From assembly GCA_014526335.1 (NCBI GenBank), contig JACTAT010000006.1:6562034-6626033 (forward strand): a DNA stretch of 64,000 nucleotides, read 5' to 3'. The position numbers were made by a program, and so were the translations under genes. The stretch's first letter is position 1; the number at the start of each line of letters is the position of its first letter. Below the pieces are notes generated by a model that saw nothing but the letters and a program-made list of their open reading frames with translations, was not told the DNA's origin and ran no database searches. This stretch comes from Chrysaora quinquecirrha (Eukaryota; Cnidaria; Scyphozoa; Semaeostomeae; Pelagiidae). Below are positions 11,891 to 26,400 of this stretch, piece by piece.

Positions 11891-12759
11891 CCCTATTAGG
11901 TATGCGGGGCGTTCTTCGCCCCCCTTCCTACTTTGCTTATGCATCATCTGCAAGAACTCGTCAGTAGCTTCAGTAAGGGTCTGACGTATTGTAGAATTTA
12001 TCAAGGAACATTGTGGTATGGGTTATGGTGTTGCGGACGTAGTCACGTGACCAGCAAATGCCCATATTCGGAAGCAGGTGCTGCAAATTATAATTTAATT
12101 GGTCATATCTCTCTCAATAGTTATCAGACATGAATGAAAAGTGTACTGGTGGACTTCTCTTGGCGAGAGCTATCATTTGACGTATCATCTCAATGTTTTT
12201 GGTATTGTTGGCAAATTTTGTCACTTATTACGTGATCAATTTTATTAATGAAGTTAATTAGCCTAATTAGCAACTTTTTTTAAATTTTTGGATTGAGTAA
12301 TGCACAGCATTGTGTAAACTTTGCTTTTGAAGGTTTTTTCTGAAAATCAAGCTTGTTATTTAAGTTTTCTAAAATGCTGAGTAAACAAAAAATTTTGTCC
12401 TCATCATAAACGCTTATAAAAGTTGATAGGAAACAGCAACTGGTTGATAATTAGCTTAAATGATAGAAAACGTTTACTTTCTACAGAGATTTAAACATTT
12501 ACAATGCCTTTTACCTATTCTAGTCTGATTTAGCTTGATTTTCGGCAACATTGATGAAATAGTCATAGTTTTACACTCTACACGGTCGCTAGGCAACGTG
12601 TCACGTGATTAATTAGCGAACAATAGTTGCAATTGGGTACCAGCACATTTCTACCAAGTTTCATCTCAATCAGTCAAATAGCAGCTGAGATAACTAGGGG
12701 GACGAAAAACACCCCTCCCCATTCCTAGAGGGGTAAAAAGTAGTCCATACCGAATAGGG
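11891..12759. mobile_element. 869-bp piggyBac-like MITE, TTAA flanks
   Basis: TTAA lies at 11887-11890 and 12760-12763. The ends are inverted: CCCTATTAGGTATG on the left and CCCTATTCGGTATG read inward from the right (one mismatch in 14). A TTAA duplication with a CCC start is the piggyBac signature. No transposase is present. Short G/C-rich stretches lie just inside both ends. Confidence 0.85.
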
Positions 12760-12763
12760 TTAA

Positions 12764-15158
12764 CTCCAATTAAAGAATTTTGTCTTGCTAAAGCGTGAAT
12801 TGGGATATCTAAAACAATTTACGTTAGAAGGTCACTTGAGCGTTAGTATGAGCAGAAAAATTTAACCTGAGGGTAACGATCAAGCCTTAACTGGGGGCCT
12901 GTGATAGGTATGCGGCTTCACGTCTTCGATTTCAATTTTGAGTACGGCTTACGGATTTTGCAATGCTTTTTCTGTGGCTCTAGAAAACGAAGTAGGAAAG
13001 TATCCAGGTAATGAAGCGAACAAGCGACCGGATAAGTGTCCACGAGTATAATAATAATCGGCAGCGGCTTAGCCATTTATTTGATGACGGATTGCGGCTT
13101 TAACCTGATTTTTTCGCGGTGAGCGAATATTTCTTTATTGTATTTTTGGTAAAAATTTTGAATTCAAGAAAGTTCTTAAATCTTAAATGATTTTTTATGA
13201 TAATCATTTGGTGTATAATCGAGATTAACTCATGAAAAAAAATAATGTTTTTCTCAACATAGGGCAGATGTCATGATTAAAGACTTTTGGCATTCAGAAT
13301 TTCCTGACTCTCAAACGTTTAAATATCATGCAAAATACCTAAACAGAATTGGTATATAGTATGTTCCAGAAACAGAATGGGATTACGATTATCAATAATC
13401 TGTGTTGCTTACCCGACTTCAAGGAAATACAAATCCTTACAAGTACTAAGGATTGTGAATCGTTAGCTTGATGAGAATCGACTTTTTGCTAATTTTTTCA
13501 AAATAGTTCGTGGGGCATCGCTGATATCTTTCGTTGTCGGTCGATGCTGTCTTTTGTCAACAAATTTTATTGTGCAGTTACATCCCCAAAGCAATTTCCT
13601 TATCGAGATCCCTAATCCTTACTTCGTCGGTACAGCTGTGAATTGATTTTGATAGTTTAGCTTCTGAAATCTGTATCAGAGCCGAGTTTGAGTTTATCAT
13701 TTTAGAAATATGAAATATTCTTTTTACATGAAAAAGCAAGCGAACTGTTAAAAAATATAAAACTTACCAAAGCATATGCGAGTACGTCCTATGATGTGTT
13801 GTTTTCAACCCTCTGCTTTCCCAAGAAACAAACTCAATTATTGTTGGGAGAACGCATTTCTTATAGAAGAGATGGATCAATTATTGCCCCATGCTGTTTA
13901 CAAGGCGTCCAATGTCAATTGTAAAGCTACAGACTTCCATTACTAAAATGTGCAGATGACAGTGTATTGTTTAGTCCTAGAAAAACGCCTGCCAATATAT
14001 TTTTTCAATGTGTAGTAAAATGTCTTGAAAAGCAGACTGATTCCAATTTCGAGGTGTCACTTTCAATATATATTCTATTGTATATATTAAAAAGCTTCCT
14101 GTCTTACTTGTAAAAAGGAATCGATCCAATTTCGTTTTTAGCATTTTATGCTTAGCATGTACTTAATTTAAATCTCCCCTTGAATTAAGTGAGATTAATT
14201 GTTTTTTTGGATTAGCAGAATGTTTTCGCTGTAACAGCAAAGTAAATGTATGTTATCCTGTTGTTACTACCATTCCTGCATTTGAATACAATCAATTCAA
14301 ACACTTAAATTATTCAAGAAAATTTAAGATCAATGAAATTACTGATATGTTTTAGCAAAAGCAATTAATTTATCCGCAATCTTTACGAATGTCGAAATGT
14401 CTTGGCAGTGTTCTCTTAAGAATGCCAGTTTTGCATTCACTAAAATCAACATGTCCTTTTACATCGTAAGAATATTCAATTCTTGCCAAGATAAGAATTT
14501 GGAAACTTAATTAGATACTGTGTGTTGTATTTTATATAATCAAAGATACAATTCTGAACTTGATATAAAATCTTAGCAAGTTGCTTTGAAGCAGAAGCTG
14601 CACCATCGAATATGCACCTTTCCCTATTTTGCTTTTTTCTCATTTTGTCATTACATGATTACACTCTCAAAGCAACTACAGTAGCTAGTTACCAACAGTT
14701 GACTAAAAAATGGTAAACGCCAAATGCTTGTAAAATTCAGTATCCAGTACTAAATAGCATCACCAAATCACCACTGCAGCACCGGTTTAATATAGCGAAT
14801 ATATTATTGTATGTATATATTAATATATGTGCATTATATTATTTGTGATGAATGGCTCTCCTCCCTTTTAACTATTTTTGGTTCCGCTCAATTATGCTGA
14901 ACCTTCCTGAGTACCATACATATTTGCATATATTTTCTATCATGGCAAACACTTAGGTAGATCTGTCCATGAGTGCATACCACAACAGATGCATGATCAG
15001 AGTGAAAACATTGTTTCCACTTAGATATGTACAAAGAACTGGTTTTGTCTTGATTACTCTTACTTATCTCGATATCCCATTTTCCGAGAGACACGCTGCC
15101 GCCGAGTCAAGAAGTTGCTAATTTTGTCATTTATTCATCTCACCTTTGTATGTACTCG
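12764..15158. other. No gene seen
   Basis: AT-rich sequence with only short, unsupported ORFs. A TATA-repeat-like stretch is at about 14800-14840. No domain, tRNA-like fold or splice-consistent exon chain was recognised. Confidence 0.5.
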
Positions 15159-15160
15159 TA

Positions 15161-15512
15161 CAGTAGTTATTTGACTATCCGGCCTACTTGGGACACGGGT
15201 TTTTTTTTTAATTTGTGCGGATAATCCAAAATTCCGGATGATCGAAAATATATAATCATGCAAAAATCAGTTATAAACCAACAAGAGTAGGTTTTTAAAT
15301 TATTTTTCAAACAAAACATTCTCAGTGTACTAGAGTATTAGAGGTGCTAGAATAATTTCATCATTTCTGCATGTCATCTGATGATCGAGCGGTTTGTGCA
15401 AAGAAAATTAGAATATTCACTGAATAATAATGATTTCACAGTTGAAAATTGTTGACAGATCGGATAATCGAAGTTCGTTCAAACGAGGTGTCGGATAATC
15501 GAACAACTACTG
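15161..15512. mobile_element. 352-bp pogo/Tigger-like MITE, TA flanks
   Basis: TA lies at 15159-15160 and 15513-15514. The ends are CAGTAGTTATTTGACTATCC and, inverted from the right, CAGTAGTTGTTCGATTATCC (about 17 of 20 identical). CAGT ends with a TA duplication fit the pogo branch of Tc1/mariner. The inner sequence repeats GGATAATCGAA-type motifs, and there is no ORF of note. Confidence 0.83.
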
Positions 15513-15514
15513 TA

Positions 15515-17363
15515 CTATACTATAATTAAAACATGACGTTCTGTGTACGTCATGTTCTAATTTCCCTTATATAAATTTAGTTTTGTTTACCATGGATGGT
15601 CTATAATTGTTGAGAATGCTCTATTAAATTAATTGAAAATGTTTATTGTCGCCTTATAATCAAATTCATTTCAAAACTGCGATTTCCTTCTACTGTACTA
15701 CATCTGTTGTTGTTACAACCTCACTTTATATCGTTGTATACTACAGGTTTTTTCTGATAATTGTTGTTGTAAAGATATTGTTTTTTGCCGGTTAATATTT
15801 ATATATATATAGGCACCAGTGTATTTTAAAAGTTATTACTGATTAAGATGAAAATCGAAACGGTTAAGAAAAGTACTATTTTATGAGTATCTACAAGTGT
15901 TCTTTATCAATTAAATTTTTGTTCAATGATGAGCTTATTAATTAAAGGATTGAAAAATAGTAGCGAACAATGCTTTGATCATTCAAAAATGTCATAAATC
16001 TTGATCATATTTTAATGGAATTTCTTTTAAGCACAAAGAACTTGACAAAGCAACAAGATCATAATAGAACTTCCCCTTACAGCTAACATTAGCAGTGATG
16101 GTTTGTGTCAAGAAATGAAAATGCAGGATATCGGAAGCGCCAACTGGAATCGAGCCATGATGAGACAGGCTTAGTACTGAGTGGGAAAGCTATCAAGAAC
16201 TTCATGTTCAATACAAGTTCATTCTTTGTTAGTTTGATTTCTTTTTAAATGCTTTTTGACTTCCGAATCTACAGCGCTTTGACTTCGGTGTAAGTGAAAG
16301 ACGAAATTGACCTGATCTTGACATTTAAAATCGATTCGGTGGTTTCATTATTACACGCGATTGATATTATTGTTTTGACTCAGTTCATATCTTGCTTTAT
16401 TCAAAATACTTTCAAGAATTTTCAAAGCCCTGTTTTCGCAACAAAGTTTTCACGACATGAATCTTTTTTGAAAAAATTATATTCAGACCAAAAGGTTTTG
16501 CTAGAATTCAGGTTGCATATTTCTTCACAATTTTTCAAATGATATTCTTAGTGATCAAGGTAATTAACCACCATTCCGAATTAAAGCTGAGGTGAGCTAG
16601 TGAATAAAAATCCACTAATTGTTTTCAACATTAGGGCATAAATTCTTGGAAGAGCCAACAGTTGAATTGGGAAACGTTACCTGAATTGTCCTTTCCGTTT
16701 TGTTATGTAAGAGAAATTAATTAATTAACAACGATGAGCGAAATAATGCGTTAATAAGCTCGGTTGCTGAGAAAAGAAGATGGGTACACCCAACTCAAAA
16801 GAAACATTTTTTAAAACAATTCAGTAGGCTTTTAAATAGCTAGCAAAGTCCTAAATGATCCCCTACTTCGAAGCTTAAAAACTTCATGTCAACTGTCAAC
16901 AAGAATAGAAGAAAAGGCGAATAGACCCTCAAACTGCTTCGCTGGCTCTCTGGCTTTGCCTACTGGATCTAAACAATTATGCTAATCCATCACTACTTTC
17001 CTTCAAATACCCTCTGTGAAGCGAAGAACTTTCTCCGCCTTGCTCTTTTCCAATTTTTACCTATGATAAGCCCATCCGTTGATACGTCAATTGTTTCAGT
17101 GCTCTTTCATAAACAAACCAAGGTCTTTTGTGAGGCAGATAACAGTAATCGATTGATTCTTTCGCCTGTAGAGTTAAGAGTGGATCAGAAGTTTAAGCGT
17201 GATAAAATGAACATCTACCTTATGTCTACTGATTTCTTACACCCCCCATTTCAGTTCTCATAAGACTTTCAAATGCATCCTTAATATGATGTGTATGCAA
17301 AATCTTATATCATCGCTAGAAAGAATGCCAATAGAGGGATACCACAATCAAATATGAAAATAA
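15515..17363. other. No gene seen; downstream flank of RWDD1
   Basis: Short ORFs (for example 16979-17263) show no domain or splice partners. A TATATATA run occurs near 15800. This is the 3' flank of the minus-strand RWDD1 gene. Confidence 0.5.
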
Positions 17364-17369
17364 TTTATT
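17364..17369 (-). terminator. Probable poly(A) signal of RWDD1
   Basis: AATAAA on the minus strand (TTTATT on plus), about 80 bases beyond the RWDD1 stop codon at 17451-17449. Confidence 0.6.
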
Positions 17370-17448
17370 TACCAGCTTAGTTATAAAATGAATTTTCTAA
17401 AGATTATTACTAATTATATGATATTATTGCAGATCTTTTGGTTTTACT

Positions 17449-20400
17449 TTAATTGTCATCGTCGAGTTCTAGATCATCCAGATCTTGAAATAATGACTCG
17501 TCTACTTCAACGCCAGAAGATGCTAAAATATTGACAATTTTTAACAATTAAAATAATAATCTTTAAAAGCTACAAGGGAAATCTTTACTGATTGGAGTGG
17601 CTCATATCGATGAAAAACACAGGGGAGGTCCACTCTTCAAAAGGGGTTCGAGCGTCCTACGGAAACAAAAGGACTTCAAAAGTATTTTTATGAAATCAAT
17701 AGAATTTCGACTGAGGGCCCATTTAGGCATGGAATATTTCTAAAAAAGGGCACATGAGATACATAATTCTGGAAAATGGGTTTATGGATATCTTTTACCA
17801 AATTCTGGGATAAATAGGAGATTTTTAAAGAAAACAAACAGGGGATTAATGTGTGTAAAAAATTTTTGGTAGTATGGGATATTCAGACCCTCCCTCTCCC
17901 AATGGGGCCTCATCTCATACTTAGTCCGTTACTTACCAATGGTACCAGCTGAATTGTTAAATGTAATAATAAGAGGTACCAGTCCCACGCAGAATTTAGA
18001 CAAGCTTATCTCAATGTTTGACTGTCTAAAAGCCAACTTTTCATAAAGGCAATCGCTAATCTCAAAAGAGAACTGGGTTTCTCAGTGGACAAGCAATCCC
18101 ACATCTATGCCATGAGACATGAAGTTAAGTTTAATTTTTCCAAAAAAACAAATTAATGTCAAAATGCTTCCGAAATATTCTTGAAGAACCGGAAATAATT
18201 TTTATCATAGACAACGAATTTACTGTAATACCGAAGTTCCACAACAGCCTATTTCAATTTCTTTTTTAAAAGGAAAAAATACTTCATTAACTTAGCCTTG
18301 ACATGGCCTCTGTAGATATTAAAATTAAAAAAAACTAAAACAGGCGAGATCTCCAAACCTTCATTGTAGAACTGAGCATCTGAGAACTGCAAAGTGGAAT
18401 CCGTTTCAAATAGCTGGCGGCCTGCAACATATTAATAAAACATATAAAAAAGGCGCCACTTGCGATGCAAGACAAAATCGCTAGCACGCTTTCCTTAAGT
18501 TTTCAAATTTGATCATTCGGTTAGAACACCATACACCTTCTGAAGAAAGGATTTGCTGCATCCTAAGAGCTCTTTCCAAAAAAAGCCGATTTCGTATTAG
18601 GAGCCAACGAAGAATTCACGTTTGCAAGTCTCCAACTAAGAATTCATTTTTGCACTAGTTTTCAATTAGCAACTGCCATTTGTCGTGTAATCAAGCTATA
18701 ACAATTTAGAAGAAAACTTGTCAGATTTCGTGAGAGATGGAAAAAGCGCAAGAACCGTTGTTAACAAGCAACCGCAAACTACCAATCAATAGCCCAGGAA
18801 ATTGCCCCAATGGTATTTTTGGTTCTTAATAATTGTAACTCATTTTCCATTTTGTTGGTGCATTGGTGACACTCCACCTAGATATCAACAAGTTCACATT
18901 TATTCGAAACAAGGTAGACTTATTACACGAGTTTAAGTCATCGCAGCTAACACCTAAAGTTGATGTTGTTGTCAGGAGGCTGCTCGTGGCTTTTGCATGC
19001 AAAAAGCGGCCAACTTAGGCCCGGTCTCCGACAAAATTGCAGCACTTAATTTGCGGTATTTTTACTGGCTTAGTGGAGAGTGGCCTAAAGATGTATCTAC
19101 AATATGCAAAAATGCAGGAATCACCAACAAAAATGCAACTAATTTCGCACGAAAATGTTGTCTAGTTTACAAGTCAGATTTGCAAGATGGCGTTTGAGAT
19201 TTGCAAGATGGCGTTGGGTGCAGTGGTGTGTTTCTTTGCTCTGGTTTTCTCAACCTTTCAAGTAAGAAAGTTTGCCTTCTGCAGTTCTGATTCATTCTAC
19301 ATATATCTAAACAACGCTGGAGATAGCCTTGTCATCAAAGAAAGTTACATCTGTTCGTCAATTTGGATAAACAGGCAAGATGAGCTTTTTCAGGCTAGGC
19401 CCACTCGCAATAAATCGACCTTAATGGTACAGATCTTGATCCTGTTGTGTGGCGATATCGAAACCTGCCCTGGCCCTGCAATGAAATGTGGTTATTGCAT
19501 GAAAGCAGTGCGAAAAAATCAAAGCAGAATAAGCTGTACTAGTTGTAAATTGCTCCACCATATAAAGTGCATGGATAATGAGACAGAAGCCATCTGCTGC
19601 TCTTGTTTATCAAAATCTGTCGAAGTCGGAGTCCACACAGGGGAAACCGTAACGGTGAATCAAGATCAGTATGAGTTACCTGAGCTTACTGACCTACTTG
19701 CAAGGAAAGGCCTTAAAATCTTGCATCAAAATATTCGGGGACTTTTAACACACAAACAAAATCTTTGTCATATCCTTGGTGATTTCAACGGAATTCATAT
19801 TCTCTCGCTTAGCGAAACACACCTGGCCGCTGACGAGGAAGCTGAAGCTCAAATTATGGGCTATGATTTTCTGGGAAAACCAAGGATTTCTGGCCAAGGA
19901 GGTGGAGTGGGGATTTATATTTCACAATCGGTGCCCTTTCAAAGGCGTTTAGATCTTGAGGATGATAATATCGAATGTATTTGGATCGAAATTTTATTTC
20001 CCAAATCAAAAGGATTTCTTATTGGTGTTATCTATCGCCCGCCGGACTCGTCAAAACATCTTCCTGAAACTTTCAATGAAACTTTTGAATCAATGCTATC
20101 AAAGGTTATTTCCGAAGACAAAGAGTGTATTTTGACTGGGGACATAAATTGCAACTACCTAGAGAGATCAGATCACAAAGAACTAAAAGAAATACTTTCG
20201 TCTTTTAACTTAAAACAACTGATCAGTAGCCCTACGAGAATAACTAAAGAATCAAAAACACTGATTGATGTTATTTGCTGCAATGAAACACAAAACATCA
20301 GTTTAGTAAAAGTAATCCCGGCTGGTTTGAGTGACCATGAGTTGATTGGTTGTTCACGCAAAATTCACAATGTAAAATTACAATCAAAAACAATAACATG

Positions 20401-23400
20401 TCGCAATTACTCAAATTATAATCCAAATATCCTTTGTGATGACCTAAAAACTGCAAATTTGGAGGGGGTCTTCAGAGCAACCAGTGCAAATCATGCATGG
20501 TTGTATCTCAAACAGACTCTGGTATTCTTTTTCAACAAACATGCACCCTTGACAAGAAAGAGAGTGAAAGGAAAACTAAGTCCATGGCTAACACCCGAAG
20601 TGAAAAGACAAATGAATATCAGAGATAACCTATTACGTAAGGCTCGTCGGTCAAACCAAGAAATTGACTGGTTCTTCTATAAAAGTCAACGTAATCGTGT
20701 TACTAGCCTCGTGAAAAAATGCAAAAATAGATTTCACAAAGACCTCCTAAAAGAAAATGCAGAGTCGCCAAGAAAATTTTGGGCCACCATCAAGAAACTT
20801 TACCCTACTAAGAAAACAGCTCCATCTGCTGGCTCGGCTTTTGAAATAAATGGATCGAAAACAACTGACAACGGAACCATAGCGAACACCCTATGCAGTT
20901 ACTTCTCAAATGTAGCAAATTCACTCAAGTCAAAATCTTTCCCTTTGCGGGATTTTACTTGGATGAAACCCACTGAAAACATTCTTGTTCCTTTATGTTC
21001 AGAGAAATTCTCTCTCGAAGAAGTTAGCGTGACTGATGTGTACAAAGAATTAAAAATCCTCAAACGCAAAAAGGCAACTGGACTTGACAACCTCCCTCCT
21101 GGACTACTGAAGGATATAGCCCCTATTTTAGCGGAGCCCCTTACACACGTGATAAATCTATCTTTTAAAACGGGAAAAGTGCCTGAAGACTGGAAAGAAG
21201 CAAAAGTAGTTCCAGTATATAAGTCTGGCCCCCCGTTCACAAGTGGATAACTATAGACCCATATCGATTCTCCCAACTTTATCGAAGATTTTGGAAAAAC
21301 TGTTTCACAAGCAGCTTATGAACCATCTTGAAAGAAATGCGCTTCTATTTAATTACCAGTTTGGATTCAGAACAAAAAGATCAACAGAACAAGCAGTCAT
21401 ATATTTCTTAGATCATATCAGGAGGAGAGCAGACAAAGGGCAGCTCACAGGTGCATTATTCATTGACCTATCCAAAGCCTTTGACACTATTAGTCACTCT
21501 GTTCTTCTCTCTAAACTCCAAGCCTACGGAGTAAGAGATAATGAACTAGATTGGCTAACAGACTACTTATTCAATCGCAAGCAAACTGTTCAGTACAACG
21601 AAACATTTTCAAATTCATGCCCTGTATATACAGGTGTTCCACAGGGATCCATCATCGGTCCTCTTCTGTTTCTAATTCACTTTAATGATGCACATAGATC
21701 ATTGCAGCATACAAATATTGTGACATATGCTGATGACACGGTTATTTTTACATCAAGTAGTGATATTAACATCATTGAAAGCCATCTTAATCAAGATGTT
21801 AACAACTTAGCCACTTGGTTTTCAAAGAACGAGTTAATCATGAATCTGAAGAAAGGGAAAACCGAAGCTATGCTTTTTGGCACAGCAAAGAGATTGAATA
21901 AATTCAAAGAGAGACAGCTTAACATCATAAGTGGAGAGACACCCATCAATTGTACAACAGAATATAAATATCTCGGAGTAACATTAGACCCCTCGCTGAC
22001 GTTGGATACTCATATCGATGTAACCTACAAAAAGGCAGCAGGAAGGGTTAATCTTCTCAGGCGCATTCGCAACTCCATTGATACACCAACAGCCATTGTA
22101 ATCTACAATGCTAATTATGCCCCTATTCACGTACTGTGGATCAGTTGGGCTGGGATGGTCAGAATCAAAATTAAAGCGTTTGCGTAGTATTGAGAAACGA
22201 AGTATGAACATTATCAAATCAAAATGTCCACCTAACACTGATTTGAGAGTTCCGCACATAGAAAATCAAATAAAGAAAAGTGTTTGCAAATTTGATTTCG
22301 ACTGCCTACAAAAGAATGTTTGTGACCCGTTTAAGGATTACTTCGAAAGAGCCAAACATGAAAATTGTACAAGAAACAACAACTATACTACTAAACTACC
22401 ACTCATGAAAACGAAAATTGGACAAAAATGTATAGCTTATGCTGGTGGAAGAATTTTCAATGATTTACCCTTGAGGCTAGAAAGATTCAGTCCAGGATTG
22501 TTTTACTTCTTTTTTAAACGAACATTTTAGTTGAAGAACCTTTATATTTTTAAAGTTTAAAAACACTTTTTATAGCTATTGTATATATTGTATATATTGT
22601 ATATATATATATTTCTTTTTTCTTTTTAACTCTTACTTTCATGACAGGACCCTTAAGATAACAGCATTTCAATATGCTGATAGGCTATCCTGTATAAATA
22701 TTCGTGTTATTATTATTATTATTATTATAAGTCATTCAGTTTTTAAGGCCAATTTGAAAAACTTTGAAATCAAATAAAAATTCAAATGCATCTTCAACAG
22801 GCAAACTGAGTTAAGGAGTTAATACAATAAGAAAGGAAAGATATGAAAATTTACCAGTAAGCTTTTTGGATCCAGTTTCTTCAATTTCTTTTTTCCCTAA
22901 TTTCTTTCGAATTTCTTCGTCAAAGCTTATTTTCCATTTTGTAAATGATTCGACCGTAACAGCAGTTCCGTGATACTAAAATGATATAAAAAGAGTACAG
23001 TTGGACTTCGTATGTACGACATCCAGTCTCTGATTTTGAAAATCAAGTGAGATCCATGGGTTGCGTGTTTCTGAACACCTATGCAAGGCTAAAAATACCT
23101 TAAAAAAATACAGGAACTTGAAGTACTTCGCATGCTCAGATTAAAAATCTTAATGTTATCAATGGATAAAACGGAACTCCACTTGTCTATAATCGAAATC
23201 ATAATGCCAATGACTCTAACTAAAAGGACAGTAAATTCCCTACATTTTTTATGTTTTTTTTGTTCAAGATAGGGATTGAAGTTAATTGAAATGAATTCAC
23301 TTTTAGAATAAGCTGATATATAAATAAATTTCACGACAAGGTGAATGTTCTTCTCCAGTGCCTTCTAGACCGAACTGCCATAAACCTCTTTGTATTGTGA

Positions 23401-26400
23401 TTTAACCCTTCACGACACAAGCAATCCAAACAGATGACATCAGTATTCAGAATCTGGGGTTAAAAATCTGGACATAACTTAGAATGAAAAGCAAACAGGA
23501 AATGTTCGTCGCCGAAATTGGAATAATTTTCCACAGTTCCAGTGCGGATTCTGGAAATCCACCATGAAAACTGATTCCAAATCAATACTGAGTGAAAGGA
23601 ATTTTCGAGCATTGCCACGTTTTGTCAATTCATTTATAAGAGTTGCAAGGAAGGTGCAAGCATAAAAAACTTGACTTAAAAACAGGAAAGATTCAGCAAG
23701 ACAGTTACACTATGAACTCTGGAATTAAAACAGCATTTTTGCAACAAAGTTGCTCTTTAAGAAGTTCCTAATTCAACAGATACAAATTCTAATTGAAAAC
23801 TTGTCAAAGCGAGAATCGAAATTTCAACAATTAAAACTAGACGAATATTAAGAAATCCATCGGAGAGATAGGGTAAGACCCCAACTACAATTTAATTGAG
23901 TTGGGACATGAGGGAATAGATGCTCTGAAAAACGCAGTGGACCATTGCTTTATAATTTCAGAGTATCTTGAATTTTCCAACAATGCTGATAACATTAGCC
24001 AAACAAACCTTCTTTTCTTCTTCTTTTTGTAGTTCAATTGCAGCCAATTTTTTTGCTTCATCCTTTTCATCTTTGATTCTGCTTAAAACTGATTCCAAAT
24101 GATCTTGAATGATTGAAACTAATGTAAATATCATCACCATGCCAATGTTATTTGTTGCCTAAATGTGATCATATCAGAAAAGTATTTAACGAAATTAAAA
24201 ATGGTTAAATATATAAATCTTTGCGAGGACTCAGAGAACAGCATCAGAAAACAGCAACAAGGCAAAACTTGAAAAAACATCTCCAGGAATCCGGAACCGC
24301 TAGTTCGACAACAAAAGAAAATATTCCACCTTTTATCAAACCACGACAGCTTTCAAGATTCATTGACATAAAAAAAACAGTCAGAGGCCACTGTCACAGA
24401 GCATATTTTTCAGGATAGAGAAAAGGGGATTGAACCAACGATTTTAATCCTTATGAAAGGCAACTCTAGGTACAAGTAACCACAGATGGTTCAGACGGAA
24501 ATGACGTTTATAAGCTGGTCGTTCTGATACAAATTAACTTTGTACTTCGCACTAGTGGAACTTAAGAAATTGATATGTTACCGGGTCAGATAATTACATG
24601 CTTTACCCGGCGGGTGCGACTTACAGCGATGGATTAGTATACCTGGTATGGCGGATACGAACTACAAGGCGGGTTATTATGACTTATTTGGAGGATTTTA
24701 ATGTTTGACGTGATGGGTACAAATGACAGCGGCAGGGTCTTAAAATTGACAACGTGATGGATACTATTTACAGCCGCGGGGTTTAATGCTTGAAGCAGTA
24801 AATTAGTTGTTCAAGGGCTAGTTGGTTCTTTTGGGAGCTTCATGTTGTTGACACTCAGTACGATGTTGGGCTATTACGTTTGGTACTACTTATTGAAATG
24901 GAAAAAAGGGCAGACAAGATGTGAATTTTTTATATATAATATTTGCATTTTCATTCAAGATTTTAATATTTTATTCAAGATTTTTGACATTCAATTCTAG
25001 ATATGCATTTGGAGTCCAATATAAGCAAATTTGATTCAAGATTTGAACATCTTATTCAAGGTTTCCAATTTTCATTCAAGATTTGTAAATCTCATTCAAT
25101 TCGATTTTCATTCCGAATTTGTACATCTTATCCAAAATTTGCCGTTTCCATTCAAGGTGTGCAAATCTTATTGAGGATTTACACTATTAATTCAATATTT
25201 ACATTTTCGGTTAGGTATGTATTTAATACAGGTATGCATTTCTGTACCCTAAAGCAGAAGAGGCTACTGCAAAAGAGACACGAAATGAGGCAAGAGACGG
25301 GAAAATGGAAGCAGACACGTTTGAATCTGAAAATGATCATGGAACAGATTTCGAGATTTTCTTGGTATCTCTTCTATCCAGAATTCAAAATTGTATTTCA
25401 CTGGATGGAATAGATGATGACGACCAACAGCGCAACTTAAATGAGATATTTTTCTTTTTCTATTCGTATCAAAATATACAACGATTTACTACAATACGAT
25501 ACCACAGCGAGCATGGATTTGCATAGCAACCAACTTAAATGAGATGGAATTAGTGATTGCCGAAGTGGAAATGACTGTTTCTCTAATGGTGAATCTGGAG
25601 AATGAAATTACCGACAATGACCTAAATGCAGAGTTCTAGTTCATTTCTGAAACATTCCAAACCCTTTTACATCACATTCCGCCGAGTGGAACCCCTAAGT
25701 GGAACAAAGCAAATCACTTTGCCAATGATTCTGAAAAAATCCTCGCTGTTATTTTCCGCACAAATCGGGTTATCGAGTAGATGTTGTCCTATGGCCGAAT
25801 CATGTTTAAGACTAGGTTGTGTTTAGACCCACGGGGTGGTTGCTCTCTTTGCCGAAAATTATGCAGACGAGTATTAGTAGGGACATGCTGCTTTATCCTA
25901 TCACCTAATCTCTGGGAAGTACGACTTACGTACCTGGCATCACACCAGCACGAAAATTCATAAATGACCAAACTTTTTTGTGTGGTAGGTACGCAATCCT
26001 TTTGGATGGATGGTAGAACTTTCCGAGTGCCAAAAACTAACGGAGGGTTGGCAGCAGCGAAGCACTTAGTAATGGCGGTTTTAATTTGACTTTCGAATCG
26101 CAATGAGACGTTTTCTATCCAAGGCATTTTTAGGTAAACAGGACACTTTTGTGGACCAAACTTTTTATCAGCCGAAAAACTTGCGATCTTCTTGCGGAAA
26201 CAATCCGAAATGACGTCCTCAGGGTAACCGTTTTCAATGAGAATAGACCGTATTTTATCCAATTCCGAATCAAGCCGAGATTTAGAGCAAATCATAAGTG
26301 CCCGATGAACTAGCGTGTTGATGAGGTTAATTTTCCTCTGTTTTGGACTAAAGGAATCCCACCGTGTATAGAGGCCGCTCAAGGTTGGTTTCCTATATAT

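Noticed and set aside
17449..17522. Acidic C-terminal exon as part of ZC3H15/DFRP1
   Set aside because: The chained exons (GTAVTVESF.KWK, GRQLFETDSTL, VEVDESLFQDLDDL) fit RWDD1/DFRP2, and no CCCH zinc finger is present.
25003..25413. 136-aa plus-strand ORF
   Set aside because: Its first two thirds translate the degenerate arm of the 20-bp satellite; the rest shows no domain.
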